Below are positions 26,892 through 36,117 of a stretch of DNA of 64,000 bases, piece by piece. Every line of letters begins with the position of its first letter. Within the stretch, counting starts at the first letter, position 1. Origin of the DNA: Chryseobacterium sp. JUb7 (lineage in GTDB: Bacteria > Bacteroidota > Bacteroidia > Flavobacteriales > Weeksellaceae); contig NZ_JANUFF010000009.1 in NCBI RefSeq assembly GCF_024806495.1, positions 1 through 64,000 of the forward strand, read 5' to 3'. A program made the translations under genes and the position numbers. Below the pieces are notes generated by a model. The model made no database searches, was not told where the DNA came from, and saw only the letters and a program-made list of their open reading frames with translations.

Positions 26892-28532
26892 TTATTTTCC
26901 GTTTTTAATGTACTCCAAGGCTCTCTCTAATACCTCATCCTTACTGTTTTTAATTCCGGTTACTGTAGGTTTAATGATAATATCAGGAATAATCCCTATT
27001 CTCTGGGTCTCTCTTCCATCCGGATAATAAGCTCCCAGACCTGTAAAACTGGTTTCTATATCGGCAATACTGAAAAATATGACATCACCGTTTGCTCCGG
27101 AAGTATTACTGCCGATGATTTTAGATTTAGGGTGCTGTTTAAACATCATAACAGTCGTTTCAGCCTGACTTTGTGTGTTTTCGTCGACTAACACAACCAC
27201 ATTACCTTTGTAATAATCAGGATTCTTTTTTCCGATATAATTCTTTCGGCTGTAGAATTTTCCGGGAAAATTTGTCTCAGGAAAATTAAACTGGTAATAA
27301 ATTTTAGACTCTGGTAAAAAAAGCCTGCTTAAGGGTAAAATTGTTTTTTTAGGATAATTTCTTAGATCAAAAATAATGGATTCTGCGGATTTTAAATTGG
27401 TGAACATTTCATCAAGATCATCTTTTTCAATAATTCCCATATTGACATAACCTATTTTCTTTTCTTCGTCGTAAAATTTCCATTTTTCAGGCTGAATTTT
27501 CTTTTGAGTAAGAATATCTTTTAGCAGATAAGTTTTTACTTTTAAAGCTAAATTTTGCCCGTCTCTTTCTAATTTAAGATCGATAGAATCTTTATTGGTC
27601 ATCAGAAAAAGTTCTTTTACCTTTTTTATTTTCCCCCAGGAGTTGGACGCTGGAATATATTTTCCGAAAGCGTTTACTTTTTGAGGAATGGTTAAGCCAT
27701 TGATGTCATAAATTACATCTCCGACTTTTAAAATATTTTCTTCGTTGAATTTTGTTGAATTAATTTTTGTAATAATTAATTTTCCTTCGGCATAATTATA
27801 TTCCACAGGTACTGTTCTCCGGCCGTATTGATTTAAACTGATTAATCTGGAAAATAAAAAAGCATGTGAGTCATCAGTCTTGGTTACGAGTTCTGCCAAC
27901 GTTAACTGATAGTTCTCGTCATTTGTAACATTCAGAAATTTTGGAATCATTTCTGTTAGAACATCATTCCAATTTTGATCGGTTTCATATTTGTACGGAA
28001 AAAAATATTCCACATAGTTCCAGTATCTGAATAATTCCAAAAGACTGATTGATTTTGATGTAAATTTTGAGCCATATGAATTTTCATTTCTGAAATATAC
28101 TTTTCGTCCTCCTTTTCCGAAATAGTGATTGTCGCCAATATTTCTGTTATACTGAATATAATGTAATTTCTGAATGACGTTTTCAGAAAAAACAATTTGA
28201 TTATCCATCCATCCCAAGTCAAAATTTTTCAAAAAATAAACCTTATTTTCTTCTTTCGAACATTCTTTGCATTGATCGATTTTTCCTAAACTGTCAATCC
28301 AGTTAGAATAAAGTTCGTTCAGTTGGTTCTTATCAGTAATTATTTCAACTTCATCTATTTTTTTGAAAAGCTGCTGATCCCAATCTAATGTCCCCTTCGC
28401 TACGTTCGGGTGATAATATTTCAAAAATCCCCAAACTTTACAAAGTGACTCCAGTTTCTGGGTTTCAGATAAAGCCTGAGCAGAGAAATGTAAGCTGAAA
28501 AGCAGGATGATAAAGATTGAGAATTTTCTCAT
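26892..28532 (-). CDS. Secreted S41-family (C-terminal processing-type) peptidase
   Basis: 546 residues. The signal peptide is RKFSIFIILLFSLHFSAQA. A PDZ-like stretch near residues 255-330 contains LKVGDVIYDINGL. The S41 core has ESIIFDLRNYPKK, VVLVDENTQSQAETTVMMF (nucleophile Ser in TQSQAE) and IIGSNTSGANGDVIFF. It should degrade proteins in the periplasm or outside. A four-cysteine cluster (KIDQCKECSKEEN) around residues 87-94 is unusual. Two minus-strand -7 boxes precede it, one of them immediately before the ATG. Confidence 0.88.
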   Translation of the reverse strand: MRKFSIFIILLFSLHFSAQALSETQKLESLCKVWGFLKYYHPNVAKGTLDWDQQLFKKIDEVEIITDKNQLNELYSNWIDSLGKIDQCKECSKEENKVYFLKNFDLGWMDNQIVFSENVIQKLHYIQYNRNIGDNHYFGKGGRKVYFRNENSYGSKFTSKSISLLELFRYWNYVEYFFPYKYETDQNWNDVLTEMIPKFLNVTNDENYQLTLAELVTKTDDSHAFLFSRLISLNQYGRRTVPVEYNYAEGKLIITKINSTKFNEENILKVGDVIYDINGLTIPQKVNAFGKYIPASNSWGKIKKVKELFLMTNKDSIDLKLERDGQNLALKVKTYLLKDILTQKKIQPEKWKFYDEEKKIGYVNMGIIEKDDLDEMFTNLKSAESIIFDLRNYPKKTILPLSRLFLPESKIYYQFNFPETNFPGKFYSRKNYIGKKNPDYYKGNVVVLVDENTQSQAETTVMMFKQHPKSKIIGSNTSGANGDVIFFSIADIETSFTGLGAYYPDGRETQRIGIIPDIIIKPTVTGIKNSKDEVLERALEYIKNGK

Positions 28533-28533
28533 T

Positions 28534-28591
28534 CAAAGATATTCGTGGTTTTATTCAATCAAAGATAATTTTTAAACACAATTGATACAAA
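28534..28591 (-). promoter_or_regulatory. Promoter of the S41 peptidase gene, with a second -7 box at the start codon
   Basis: On the minus strand TTTG (28588-28591) is followed after exactly 20 bp by TATCTTTG (28560-28567), a near-ideal Bacteroidota promoter with the start site about 20 nt before the ATG. A second TATCTTTG lies at 28534-28541, one base before the ATG, and could give a leaderless or 5'-truncated transcript. Confidence 0.7.
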
Positions 28592-28897
28592 TATTTTCAA
28601 AAATAACACGAATTGAAATAGTGTTTCGGCTAAAGTCTATTTATTGATTAAATTCGCTAAATCCATTTTTATTAATACAATCTAAACTAATCAAGACAAT
28701 TTGCATTTTGTATTTGCTGAAAGAAAGACCTTGGAATGAAAATAGCAATCCAATTGTAAAGAAAATCTTCGCGGGTTTACTATTAAAAATAAATTTCAAC
28801 AGAAAAATTATGCTTAAAACAATCCACAGTTTAATAAAAATTAATCATCTCTAAAATTTAAAATCCATAACTTTGTTTACTAATACTGACGTTTCCA
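28592..28897. other. Divergent intergenic region upstream of the HD hydrolase gene
   Basis: AT-rich, no ORF. A + strand -7 box TAACTTTG at 28868-28875 lies 22 bp before the ATG at 28898; no good -33 element is seen. The middle (28620-28860) shows no recognisable repeat or RNA. Confidence 0.4.
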
Positions 28898-30124
28898 ATG
28901 CAGAACAAGCTTAAAATCATTAACGATCCGGTTCATGGATTTATCAAAATTCCCCACGAAATTTTATTCGACATCATTGAACATCCCTATTTTCAGAGAT
29001 TACGAAGAATAGGACAGACCGGACTTTTGAATTTGATTTTTCCGGGAGCTACCCATACGAGATTTCATCATGCTTTAGGAGCTATGCACCTTATGTTTAC
29101 AGCTATTGAAACATTAAGACAAAAAGGAGTGAAAATTTCTGAAGAGGAAGAAAAAGGAGCGATGCTGGCCATTTTAATGCATGATATTGGTCATGGTCCG
29201 TTCTCTCATGCTCTGGAAAGTATGCTGATGGACGACTGGCATCACGAAAATCTTTCTTTATTATTAATGAACAGACTGAATGTTGAGTTTAACGGAGAAT
29301 TGTCTGTTGCTATCGAAATGTTTCAGGGGAAATATCACAGAAAATTTTTTAATCAGCTTATTTCGTCGCAGTTGGATGTTGACCGATTGGATTATTTAAA
29401 ACGAGACAGTTTCTTCACCGGGGTTTCGGAAGGAAATATCAATACCCAACGAATTGTTTCAATGATGAACGTTTGTGAAGAAGGGGAGCTGGTGATCGAT
29501 GCCAAGGGAATTTATTCCATCGAAAATTTTCTGACGGCAAGAATGTTTATGTACTGGCAGGTGTATTATCATAAAACTTCGGCTTTAGCAGAGTTTCTTT
29601 TGGTGAAAATTCTGGAAAGAGCAAAATATTTAGTTTCTCAGGGCTTACATCTGGAGGCTACAGAAAATTTAAATTATTTTTTACACAGAGGAAAAAGTGC
29701 CGCCACGGATGAAGATATTGAAAGGTTTACACAGCTTGATGATAATGACATTATTCAGGCTATGAAGAGCTGGCAAAACTCAGATGATTTCATTTTATCT
29801 TATTGGTGCCAGTGTGTAATTCAGAGAAATCTCCCAAAGACTATAATCTCTTCTCATGCATTTAAACGTGAATTTATTGAAGAAAAAATAAAAAAAGCCA
29901 ACGAATTTTTCGGAATTGATAATGGTGATGAGCTGGTACACGAAATTAAAAGAAAACTTCTTCCTTATGATACCGAAAAACAGCCCATTTATTTATTGCA
30001 GAAAAATGGCGAAAAAATTAGAATGGAAGAGTCGCAAGACCAGCTTTTGTCGGGCTTGATGATCAATAAAACAACCCGCTATATTTTGACTTTTCCAAGA
30101 GATATTCCTAACATAATTTCTTAA
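28898..30124 (+). CDS. HD-domain phosphohydrolase (dGTPase-like)
   Basis: 408 residues. The HD domain begins with INDPVHGFIKIPHEI, then ATHTRFHHALGAMH, LMHDIGHGPFSHALE (the HD pair) and SSQLDVDRLDYLKRDS. These are hallmarks of the YdhJ/SAMHD1-like dNTP triphosphohydrolase group. The substrate is probably a nucleotide. It lies 72 bp before lpxD, which has its own promoter. Confidence 0.88.
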   Translation: MQNKLKIINDPVHGFIKIPHEILFDIIEHPYFQRLRRIGQTGLLNLIFPGATHTRFHHALGAMHLMFTAIETLRQKGVKISEEEEKGAMLAILMHDIGHGPFSHALESMLMDDWHHENLSLLLMNRLNVEFNGELSVAIEMFQGKYHRKFFNQLISSQLDVDRLDYLKRDSFFTGVSEGNINTQRIVSMMNVCEEGELVIDAKGIYSIENFLTARMFMYWQVYYHKTSALAEFLLVKILERAKYLVSQGLHLEATENLNYFLHRGKSAATDEDIERFTQLDDNDIIQAMKSWQNSDDFILSYWCQCVIQRNLPKTIISSHAFKREFIEEKIKKANEFFGIDNGDELVHEIKRKLLPYDTEKQPIYLLQKNGEKIRMEESQDQLLSGLMINKTTRYILTFPRDIPNIIS

Positions 30125-30161
30125 AGTATATTAAAATTTACGATCCGAAAACTAAAAAATG

Positions 30162-30190
30162 TTTGCGAATTATAGAATTTCTTATCTTTG
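30162..30190 (+). promoter_or_regulatory. Promoter of the lpxD-lpxC/fabZ-lpxA operon
   Basis: TTTG at 30162-30165, a 17-bp spacer, then TATCTTTG at 30183-30190. The predicted start site falls at or next to the lpxD ATG (30197), so the transcript may be nearly leaderless. The TTG at 30188 lies inside the -7 box and is therefore not the start codon. Confidence 0.72.
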
Positions 30191-30196
30191 CAGAAT

Positions 30197-31228
30197 ATGG
30201 AATTTACAGCTTCGCAAATTGCAAGTTTTATTGACGGAAAAATAATAGGTGACGAGAATGCGCTTATTACTGGCGTTTCACCAATTGAAAGTGGGGAAAC
30301 GGGGCATCTTTCTTTTATAGCACAAGACAGATTTACCCATTATCTGGACACTTCAAACTGTTCCGTTATCATTGTTTCTGAAAAACTTTTAGAAAAAGAT
30401 ACTTATAACTCTACTGTTATTGCCGTAAAAGATGCTTATCTGTCTTTTCAGGTTTTAATGAACCTTTATCAGGAAATGCAGGGCAGAAAAGAAGGGATTG
30501 AAGACGGATCTTCAATTCATGAAGCTGCTGTGATTGGTGATAAGGTTTATATCGGTGCATTTACTTATATTTCTGAGAAAGCTAAAATAGGCGAAGGTTC
30601 TCAGATTTATCCGCATGTTTACATCGGAAAAGGGGTAAAGGTTGGTAAAAACTGTAAAATAGACAGCGGAGCGAGAATCTATGATTACTGTATTATCGGT
30701 GACAATTGTGTGATTCATTCCAATACCGTTATCGGAGGTGATGGGTTCGGTTTCCAGCCAACTCCCGAAGGTTTCAAAAAAATTCCTCAGTTAGGAAACG
30801 TTATCATTGAAGATGATGTTGAAATCGGCTCAAACTGTAGTATTGACAGAGCTACAATCGGTTCTACGGTCATTGGAAAAGGAACAAAAATCGATAATCT
30901 GATTCAGATTGCCCATAATGTAAAAATTGGTCAGAATAATGTAATTGCAGCACAGGCGGGAATTGCAGGATCTACAACAATCGGTGACTGGAACCAAATT
31001 GGAGGTCAGGTGGGAGTTGTCGGCCATATTAAAATAGGAAATCAAGTGAAAATTCAGGCTCAGAGCGGGGTGAATTCTAGCGTCAACGATAGAGAAACAT
31101 TGTACGGATCTCCGGCAATAAGCTATAACGACTATCTAAGAAGTTATGTGCATTTCAGGAATTTACCTGAAATTGTAAACAAAATAAACAATCTTGAGAA
31201 TACCTCAAAAGATAAAACTAATGAGTGA
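30197..31228 (+). CDS. lpxD: UDP-3-O-(3-hydroxyacyl)glucosamine N-acyltransferase LpxD
   Basis: 343 residues from the ATG at 30197. An N-terminal uridine-binding domain (to about 100) is followed by a left-handed beta-helix of hexapeptide repeats (IGDKVYIGAF, IGEGSQIYPHVYIG). GGDGFGFQPTPEG and QIAHNVKIGQNNVIAAQ carry the catalytic His. It N-acylates UDP-3-O-acyl-GlcN in lipid A synthesis. The stop overlaps the lpxC-fabZ start (ATGAGTGA), so translation is coupled. Confidence 0.95.
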   Translation: MEFTASQIASFIDGKIIGDENALITGVSPIESGETGHLSFIAQDRFTHYLDTSNCSVIIVSEKLLEKDTYNSTVIAVKDAYLSFQVLMNLYQEMQGRKEGIEDGSSIHEAAVIGDKVYIGAFTYISEKAKIGEGSQIYPHVYIGKGVKVGKNCKIDSGARIYDYCIIGDNCVIHSNTVIGGDGFGFQPTPEGFKKIPQLGNVIIEDDVEIGSNCSIDRATIGSTVIGKGTKIDNLIQIAHNVKIGQNNVIAAQAGIAGSTTIGDWNQIGGQVGVVGHIKIGNQVKIQAQSGVNSSVNDRETLYGSPAISYNDYLRSYVHFRNLPEIVNKINNLENTSKDKTNE

Positions 31229-32618
31229 TATGCAAAAAACACTTCAACAGGAAGTGACACTTTCCGGAATCGGACTTCATACTGGTAAAGAAGTAAAATT
31301 AACCATGAAGCCTGCAAAAGAAAATACAGGTTTTGTATTCGTAAGAACAGACTTAGAGGGGCACCCTCAGGTTGAAGCTGATGTTAATTATGTTGTAGCA
31401 ACAGAAAGAGGAACGACATTAGAAAAATTAGGCGTAAAAATTACTACTTGTGAGCACCTTTTGGCAGCTTTAGTCGGATGTGATATCGACAATGCTGTTT
31501 TAGAAATGGATGCTTCTGAACCGCCGATTTTAGACGGATCTTCAAAATTCTTTGTTGAAGCTATCGAAAGTGTTGGAGTTGTTGATCAGAATGTTGCTAG
31601 AGAATATCTTGTTGTAAAAGAAGTTCTTACCTACAGCGATCCTGCTACAGGATCTGAAATCACAATTATTCCTTCAGATACGTATGAAATTACAACAATG
31701 GTTGATTTTGGGACTAAAGTTTTAGGAACCCAAAATGCTACCTTAAAAAATATTTCAGAGTTTAAGGAAGAGATTTCATCTGCAAGAACATTCAGTTTTT
31801 TACATGAATTAGAAATGCTTTTAGATCACGGTTTGATCAAGGGTGGAGATATTTCTAATGCTATTGTATATGTAGATAAGGATCTTACACCGGATACTAC
31901 AGAAAAATTAAAGAAAGCATTTGGGAAAGACAATGTATCGATCAGACCTAACGGAATTCTTGACAATTTGAACTTAAACTATCCTAATGAAGCTGCAAGA
32001 CACAAATTACTGGATGTAATTGGTGATTTAGCTTTGGCAGGAGTGAAGATAAAAGGAAAAGTAATTGCTAACAAGCCTGGACATTTTGTAAACACTCAGT
32101 TTGCGAAAAAACTGAACCGCCAGTGGAAACTGCAGAAAAAGAAAAATGTTCCTGATTTTGATTTAACAAAAGAGCCAGTTTTTGATATCAACGGAATTAT
32201 GAAGTTGATGCCTCACAGACCACCGTTTTTGTTAATTGATAAAATTCTTGAGCTTTCAGATTCTCACGTTGTAGGATTAAAAAATGTAACAATGAATGAA
32301 CCTTTCTTTGTTGGACATTTTCCTAAAGAACCTGTGATGCCCGGAGTTCTTCAGGTAGAGGCTTTAGCGCAGACAGGAGGAATTCTTGTATTGGCAAGTG
32401 TTCCGGATCCTGAAAACTATTCTACCTATTTTATAAAAATTGATAAGGTGAAATTCAAAAGAAAAGTAGTTCCCGGTGATACTATTATTTTCAAAATTGA
32501 ATTAATAGAGCCTATCAGAAGAGGTATTGTACATATGCAGGGTTACGGATATGTAGGAGATGCTGTAGCGGTAGAAGCGGAATTAATGGCCCAAGTTGCA
32601 AAAAATAAAGTTGATTAA
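31221..32618 (+). CDS. lpxC-fabZ: Fused LpxC deacetylase-FabZ dehydratase
   Basis: 465 residues from the ATG at 31221, which overlaps the lpxD stop by 8 bp. Residues 1 to about 305 are LpxC (LSGIGLHTGKEVKL, TTCEHLLAALVGCDIDNA, NEAARHKLLDVIGDLALAG with the zinc His residues). Residues about 320-465 are FabZ (IMKLMPHRPPFLLIDKI, GHFPKEPVMPGVLQVEALAQ). LpxC performs the committed lipid A step; FabZ dehydrates 3-hydroxyacyl-ACP, competing for the same acyl pool. This fusion is known across Bacteroidota. Confidence 0.96.
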   Translation: MSDMQKTLQQEVTLSGIGLHTGKEVKLTMKPAKENTGFVFVRTDLEGHPQVEADVNYVVATERGTTLEKLGVKITTCEHLLAALVGCDIDNAVLEMDASEPPILDGSSKFFVEAIESVGVVDQNVAREYLVVKEVLTYSDPATGSEITIIPSDTYEITTMVDFGTKVLGTQNATLKNISEFKEEISSARTFSFLHELEMLLDHGLIKGGDISNAIVYVDKDLTPDTTEKLKKAFGKDNVSIRPNGILDNLNLNYPNEAARHKLLDVIGDLALAGVKIKGKVIANKPGHFVNTQFAKKLNRQWKLQKKKNVPDFDLTKEPVFDINGIMKLMPHRPPFLLIDKILELSDSHVVGLKNVTMNEPFFVGHFPKEPVMPGVLQVEALAQTGGILVLASVPDPENYSTYFIKIDKVKFKRKVVPGDTIIFKIELIEPIRRGIVHMQGYGYVGDAVAVEAELMAQVAKNKVD

Positions 32619-33410
32619 ATGATTCATCAATTAGCAGCCGTAGATAAACGTGCGAAAATCAGCAAAAACGTAATTGTAGAACCTTTTACTACAATTGCCG
32701 GTGACGTAGAGATCGGAGAAGGAACTTGGATAGGTCCGAATGTTACCATCATGGATGGAGCAAGAATCGGAAAGAACTGCAGAATTTTTCCCGGAACGGT
32801 AATTTCAGCCATTCCTCAGGATTTAAAATTCGATGGTGAAGATACTCAGGTAATTATCGGTGACGAAACTACGATCAGAGAATGTGTAACGGTAAACAGA
32901 GGGACAAAAGCTCTTGGATTTACAAAAATTGGGAAAAACTGCCTGATCATGGCGACTTCTCATATTGCACACGACTGTGTCATCGGAGATCACGTTATCA
33001 TTGTGAATGGTTGCGGAATTGCAGGTCACGTAGAAATTGGTGACTATACAGTGATGGGAGGTTTGTCTGCTGTTCATCAATTTGGTAAAATCGGAAAACA
33101 TGTAATGATTTCCGGAGGTACTTTGGTGAGAAAAGATATTCCGCCATACGTAAAAGTGGCCAGAGAACCGATGTCTTATGCAGGTATCAATTCTGTAGGA
33201 TTAAGAAGAAGAGGTTTCACCAATGAGAAAATCTTTGAAATCCAAAAAATTTACAGAGCTATTTTTCAAATGAAAATGAATGTTTCTCAGGCAATCAGTT
33301 ATATTGAAAAAGAAATGCTTCCTACCGCTGAAAGAGATGAAATCCTTCAGTTTATCCAGAACTCACCAAGAGGTATTGTAAAAGGATACGGAACCGGAAA
33401 AGACAACTAG
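32619..33410 (+). CDS. lpxA: Acyl-ACP:UDP-GlcNAc O-acyltransferase LpxA
   Basis: 263 residues, standard length. Hexapeptide repeats form the N-terminal left-handed beta-helix (IGEGTWIGPNVTIMDGARIG), with the catalytic His in SHIAHDCVIGDHV and a helical C-terminal domain from about residue 190 (LRRRGFTNEKIFEIQKIY). It starts directly after the lpxC-fabZ stop. It catalyses the first lipid A step. Confidence 0.96.
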   Translation: MIHQLAAVDKRAKISKNVIVEPFTTIAGDVEIGEGTWIGPNVTIMDGARIGKNCRIFPGTVISAIPQDLKFDGEDTQVIIGDETTIRECVTVNRGTKALGFTKIGKNCLIMATSHIAHDCVIGDHVIIVNGCGIAGHVEIGDYTVMGGLSAVHQFGKIGKHVMISGGTLVRKDIPPYVKVAREPMSYAGINSVGLRRRGFTNEKIFEIQKIYRAIFQMKMNVSQAISYIEKEMLPTAERDEILQFIQNSPRGIVKGYGTGKDN

Positions 33411-33480
33411 AAATCAAATTTTCGATTTCGTGTTTTCCCTAAAATAATTAAATATAAAAAACAAAAGATAATACACATTA

Positions 33481-34044
33481 ATGGCAACAAGTAACGATAT
33501 CAGAAAAGGTCTTTGCATTGAATTTAGCAATGATATTTTCAAAGTAATTGAATTTCTTCACGTAAAACCAGGTAAAGGTCCTGCTTTCGTTAGAACAAAA
33601 TTGAAATCAGTAACAAACGGAAAAGTACTTGATAATACTTTCTCAGCAGGTCACAAAATTGATGAGGTGAAAGTAATCACGAGAAAATTCCAGTATCTTT
33701 ATGATGATGAGAACGGATTTCACTTCATGAACAATGATGACTTCTCTCAATTATATTTAAATAAAGAAATGATCGAAAATTCAAACCTGATGAAAGCAGG
33801 TGAAGAGGTTACCATCATTTTAAAAGAAGCTGATGAGACGCCGCTTTCTGCTGAATTGCCACAATCTGTTTATTTAGAAGTTGTAGAAGCTGATCCGGGG
33901 GTAAAAGGAAACACGGCAACAAATGCTCTTAAAAATGCGATCGTTGAAACGGGAGCAAGAGTAATGGTTCCTCTGTTCATCGAACCGGGAGACAAGATTA
34001 AAGTAAGCACAGAAGACGGATCTTACTTAGAAAGAGTAAAATAA
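33481..34044 (+). CDS. efp: Translation elongation factor P
   Basis: 187 residues with the three EF-P domains. HVKPGKGPAFVRTKLK carries the Lys at the tip of domain I that enters the peptidyl-transferase centre, and the C-terminal VETGARVMVPLFIEPGDKIKV is the EF-P signature. It relieves ribosome stalling at polyproline. It is separated from lpxA by 70 bp. Confidence 0.96.
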   Translation: MATSNDIRKGLCIEFSNDIFKVIEFLHVKPGKGPAFVRTKLKSVTNGKVLDNTFSAGHKIDEVKVITRKFQYLYDDENGFHFMNNDDFSQLYLNKEMIENSNLMKAGEEVTIILKEADETPLSAELPQSVYLEVVEADPGVKGNTATNALKNAIVETGARVMVPLFIEPGDKIKVSTEDGSYLERVK

Positions 34045-34095
34045 TTATTCAAATAATATGAAGCTGGAAGCATAATAACTTTCAGCTTTTATTTT

Positions 34096-34208
34096 TATGG
34101 CAGCGACTGTAGTTTACCCTGAGCCTGTCGAAGGGCTTTACTCAAGTCGGGCTGCAGTTGAAAGTTGAAAAAACAAATCTTGTCAAGGTTTTAAACCTTG
34201 ACAAGATT
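34096..34208. repeat. Dispersed-repeat remnants and a perfect 33-bp palindrome
   Basis: CCTGAGCCTGTCGAAGG near 34119 matches a dispersed motif common in many bacterial genomes. Two copies of AGTTGAA (7 bp) sit near 34156-34169. An inverted repeat with 16-bp perfect arms and one central base follows at 34176-34208 (arm AATCTTGTCAAGGTTT). It has no T-run in either direction, so it is more like a repeat element than an intrinsic terminator. It lies between efp and the lpxD paralogue. Confidence 0.6.
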
Positions 34209-34237
34209 GATAAAATTTAAATATCATTTAAAAAAAT

Positions 34238-35140
34238 ATGAAGTTTCATCAGCCACAAAAACTTAAAACTATTGCTGATCTTATCGGGTCAAAATTTATT
34301 GGTTCTGAAGACTTTGAAGTATTAGGGACTAATGAAATTCACATGGTAAAACCGGGAGATATCGTTTTTGTTAATCATCCGAAATATTATGATAAAGCTT
34401 TACATTCTGCGGCAACCATTATCTTAATTGATAAAGAAGTGGAATGCCCAGAAGGGAAAGCGCTTCTTGTTTCTGATGATCCTTTCAGAGATTTTAATAA
34501 AATCAATACTCACTTTACGAGAATATATAATTTTACAGAAGAACTTCACGATGTTGAAATCGGAGAAGGAACAAAAATCCACCGTACCGCAGTTATTGGA
34601 AATAATGTTACCATTGGAAAGAATACACTTATTTTTCCAAATGTTGTCATCGGTGACAGAACAGTAATTGGTGACAATGTAATCATTCAGTCTAATACCG
34701 TATTGGGTGGTGATGCTTTTTATTATAGAAAACTCAACGGAAATTTTGACCGTTTGATTTCTGTAGGAAACGTCATTGTTGAAAATAATGTAGAAATCGG
34801 AAATGGTTGTACGATCGACAGAGGCGTTACGGATTCTACGATAATTGGTGAAGGTTCTGTTCTCGATAATCAAATCCAGATCGGCCACGATACGATCATC
34901 GGTAAAAAATGTCTGATCGCTTCTCAAGTGGGAATCGCAGGATGTTGTATCATTGGTGATGAAGTCACTTTATGGGGACAGGTTGGTATCGCTTCCGGTA
35001 ATAAAATTGCAAACGGATCTGTTCTGCTGGGCAAAACAGGAGTCAACAGGGATCTTGAAAAAGGAACTTATATCGGGATGTTTGCGGAAGATTTTAAAAC
35101 TTATCTGAAGAAAGAAGTAAAACTGAGAAATCTCAAATAA
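34238..35140 (+). CDS. LpxD-like N-acyltransferase paralogue
   Basis: 300 residues. N-terminal domain, then hexapeptide repeats ([20 protein letters not shown]) with [19 protein letters not shown] and [17 protein letters not shown], keeping the His of the LpxD active site. It is shorter than the LpxD at 30197 and lacks its C-terminal helical extension. It may acylate another amino sugar or act on a variant lipid A intermediate. Paralogues at this position near efp and sucD occur in related flavobacteria as far as I recall. Confidence 0.8.
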   Translation: MKFHQPQKLKTIADLIGSKFIGSEDFEVLGTNEIHMVKPGDIVFVNHPKYYDKALHSAATIILIDKEVECPEGKALLVSDDPFRDFNKINTHFTRIYNFTEELHDVEIGEGTKIHRTAVIGNNVTIGKNTLIFPNVVIGDRTVIGDNVIIQSNTVLGGDAFYYRKLNGNFDRLISVGNVIVENNVEIGNGCTIDRGVTDSTIIGEGSVLDNQIQIGHDTIIGKKCLIASQVGIAGCCIIGDEVTLWGQVGIASGNKIANGSVLLGKTGVNRDLEKGTYIGMFAEDFKTYLKKEVKLRNLK

Positions 35141-35179
35141 ACAAATTGAAAGTTTTATCTTAAATCAAAGAAAAATAAG

Positions 35180-35187
35180 TAAATTTG
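35180..35187 (+). promoter_or_regulatory. -7 box of sucD
   Basis: TAAATTTG, 42 bp before the sucD ATG. No consensus -33 element at the expected distance. Confidence 0.5.
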
Positions 35188-35229
35188 TGAGCATTAATAA
35201 AATAGTAAATAAATTAAAACAACAATAAA

Positions 35230-36102
35230 ATGTCAATTTTAGTAAACAAAGATTCTAAAGTAATTGTACAAGGATTTACAGGGAACGAAGGGACTTTCCA
35301 TGCAAGCCAGATGATTGAATACGGTACAAACGTAGTAGGTGGTGTTACTCCAGGAAAAGGAGGTAGCGAGCACTTAGGAAAGCCTGTATTTAACACTGTT
35401 GCTGATGCTGTTGAAAAAGCTGGTGCAAACGTAAGTATCATTTTCGTACCACCTGCATTTGCTGCAGATGCTATCATGGAGGCTGCTGAAGCAGGTATCA
35501 AAGTTATCGTATGTATTACTGAAGGTATTCCGGTTGCGGATATGGTAAAAGTAAAATCTTACATCGCTGACAGAGACTGTAGATTAATCGGTCCAAACTG
35601 CCCGGGAATTATTACTTCTGAAGAAGCTAAAATTGGTATTATGCCAGGTTTTGTTTTCAAAAAAGGTAAAGTAGGTATCGTTTCAAAATCAGGTACTCTT
35701 ACTTACGAAGCTGCTGACCAGGTTGTAAGAGCCGGTTTCGGTATTTCTACAGCAATCGGTATCGGTGGTGACCCAATCATCGGAACAACGACAAGAGAAG
35801 CATTAGAATTATTCATCAACGATCCTGAGACTGAAGCAGTAGTAATGATCGGAGAAATCGGTGGTGGTCTTGAGGCTGAAGCTGCAAGATGGTATAAAGC
35901 TAGTGGTTCTACAAAACCTGTTGTAGGATTTATCGCTGGACAGACTGCTCCTAAAGGAAGAACAATGGGACACGCTGGTGCTATCGTAGGTGGTGCTGAA
36001 GATACAGCTCAGGCAAAAATGGAAATCATGAGAGAAAACGGAATCAACGTTGTAGATTCTCCTGCTGATATCGGTGCAACTGTAGCAAAAGTTTTAGGAT
36101 AA
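35230..36102 (+). CDS. sucD: Succinyl-CoA ligase (ADP/GDP-forming) alpha subunit
   Basis: 290 residues. [19 protein letters not shown] (CoA-binding), [27 protein letters not shown] and [11 protein letters not shown] with the phospho-His are all present. It forms the TCA-cycle succinyl-CoA synthetase with SucC. The sucC gene is not adjacent, as usual in this group. Codon use suggests high expression. Confidence 0.96.
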   Translation: MSILVNKDSKVIVQGFTGNEGTFHASQMIEYGTNVVGGVTPGKGGSEHLGKPVFNTVADAVEKAGANVSIIFVPPAFAADAIMEAAEAGIKVIVCITEGIPVADMVKVKSYIADRDCRLIGPNCPGIITSEEAKIGIMPGFVFKKGKVGIVSKSGTLTYEAADQVVRAGFGISTAIGIGGDPIIGTTTREALELFINDPETEAVVMIGEIGGGLEAEAARWYKASGSTKPVVGFIAGQTAPKGRTMGHAGAIVGGAEDTAQAKMEIMRENGINVVDSPADIGATVAKVLG

Positions 36103-36117
36103 CATAAAAAACAACAT

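Noticed and set aside
34424..34927. 167-codon minus-strand frame inside the LpxD paralogue
   Set aside because: A by-product of the hexapeptide repeats on the + strand; composition is Asn/Ile-rich with no start context or motif.
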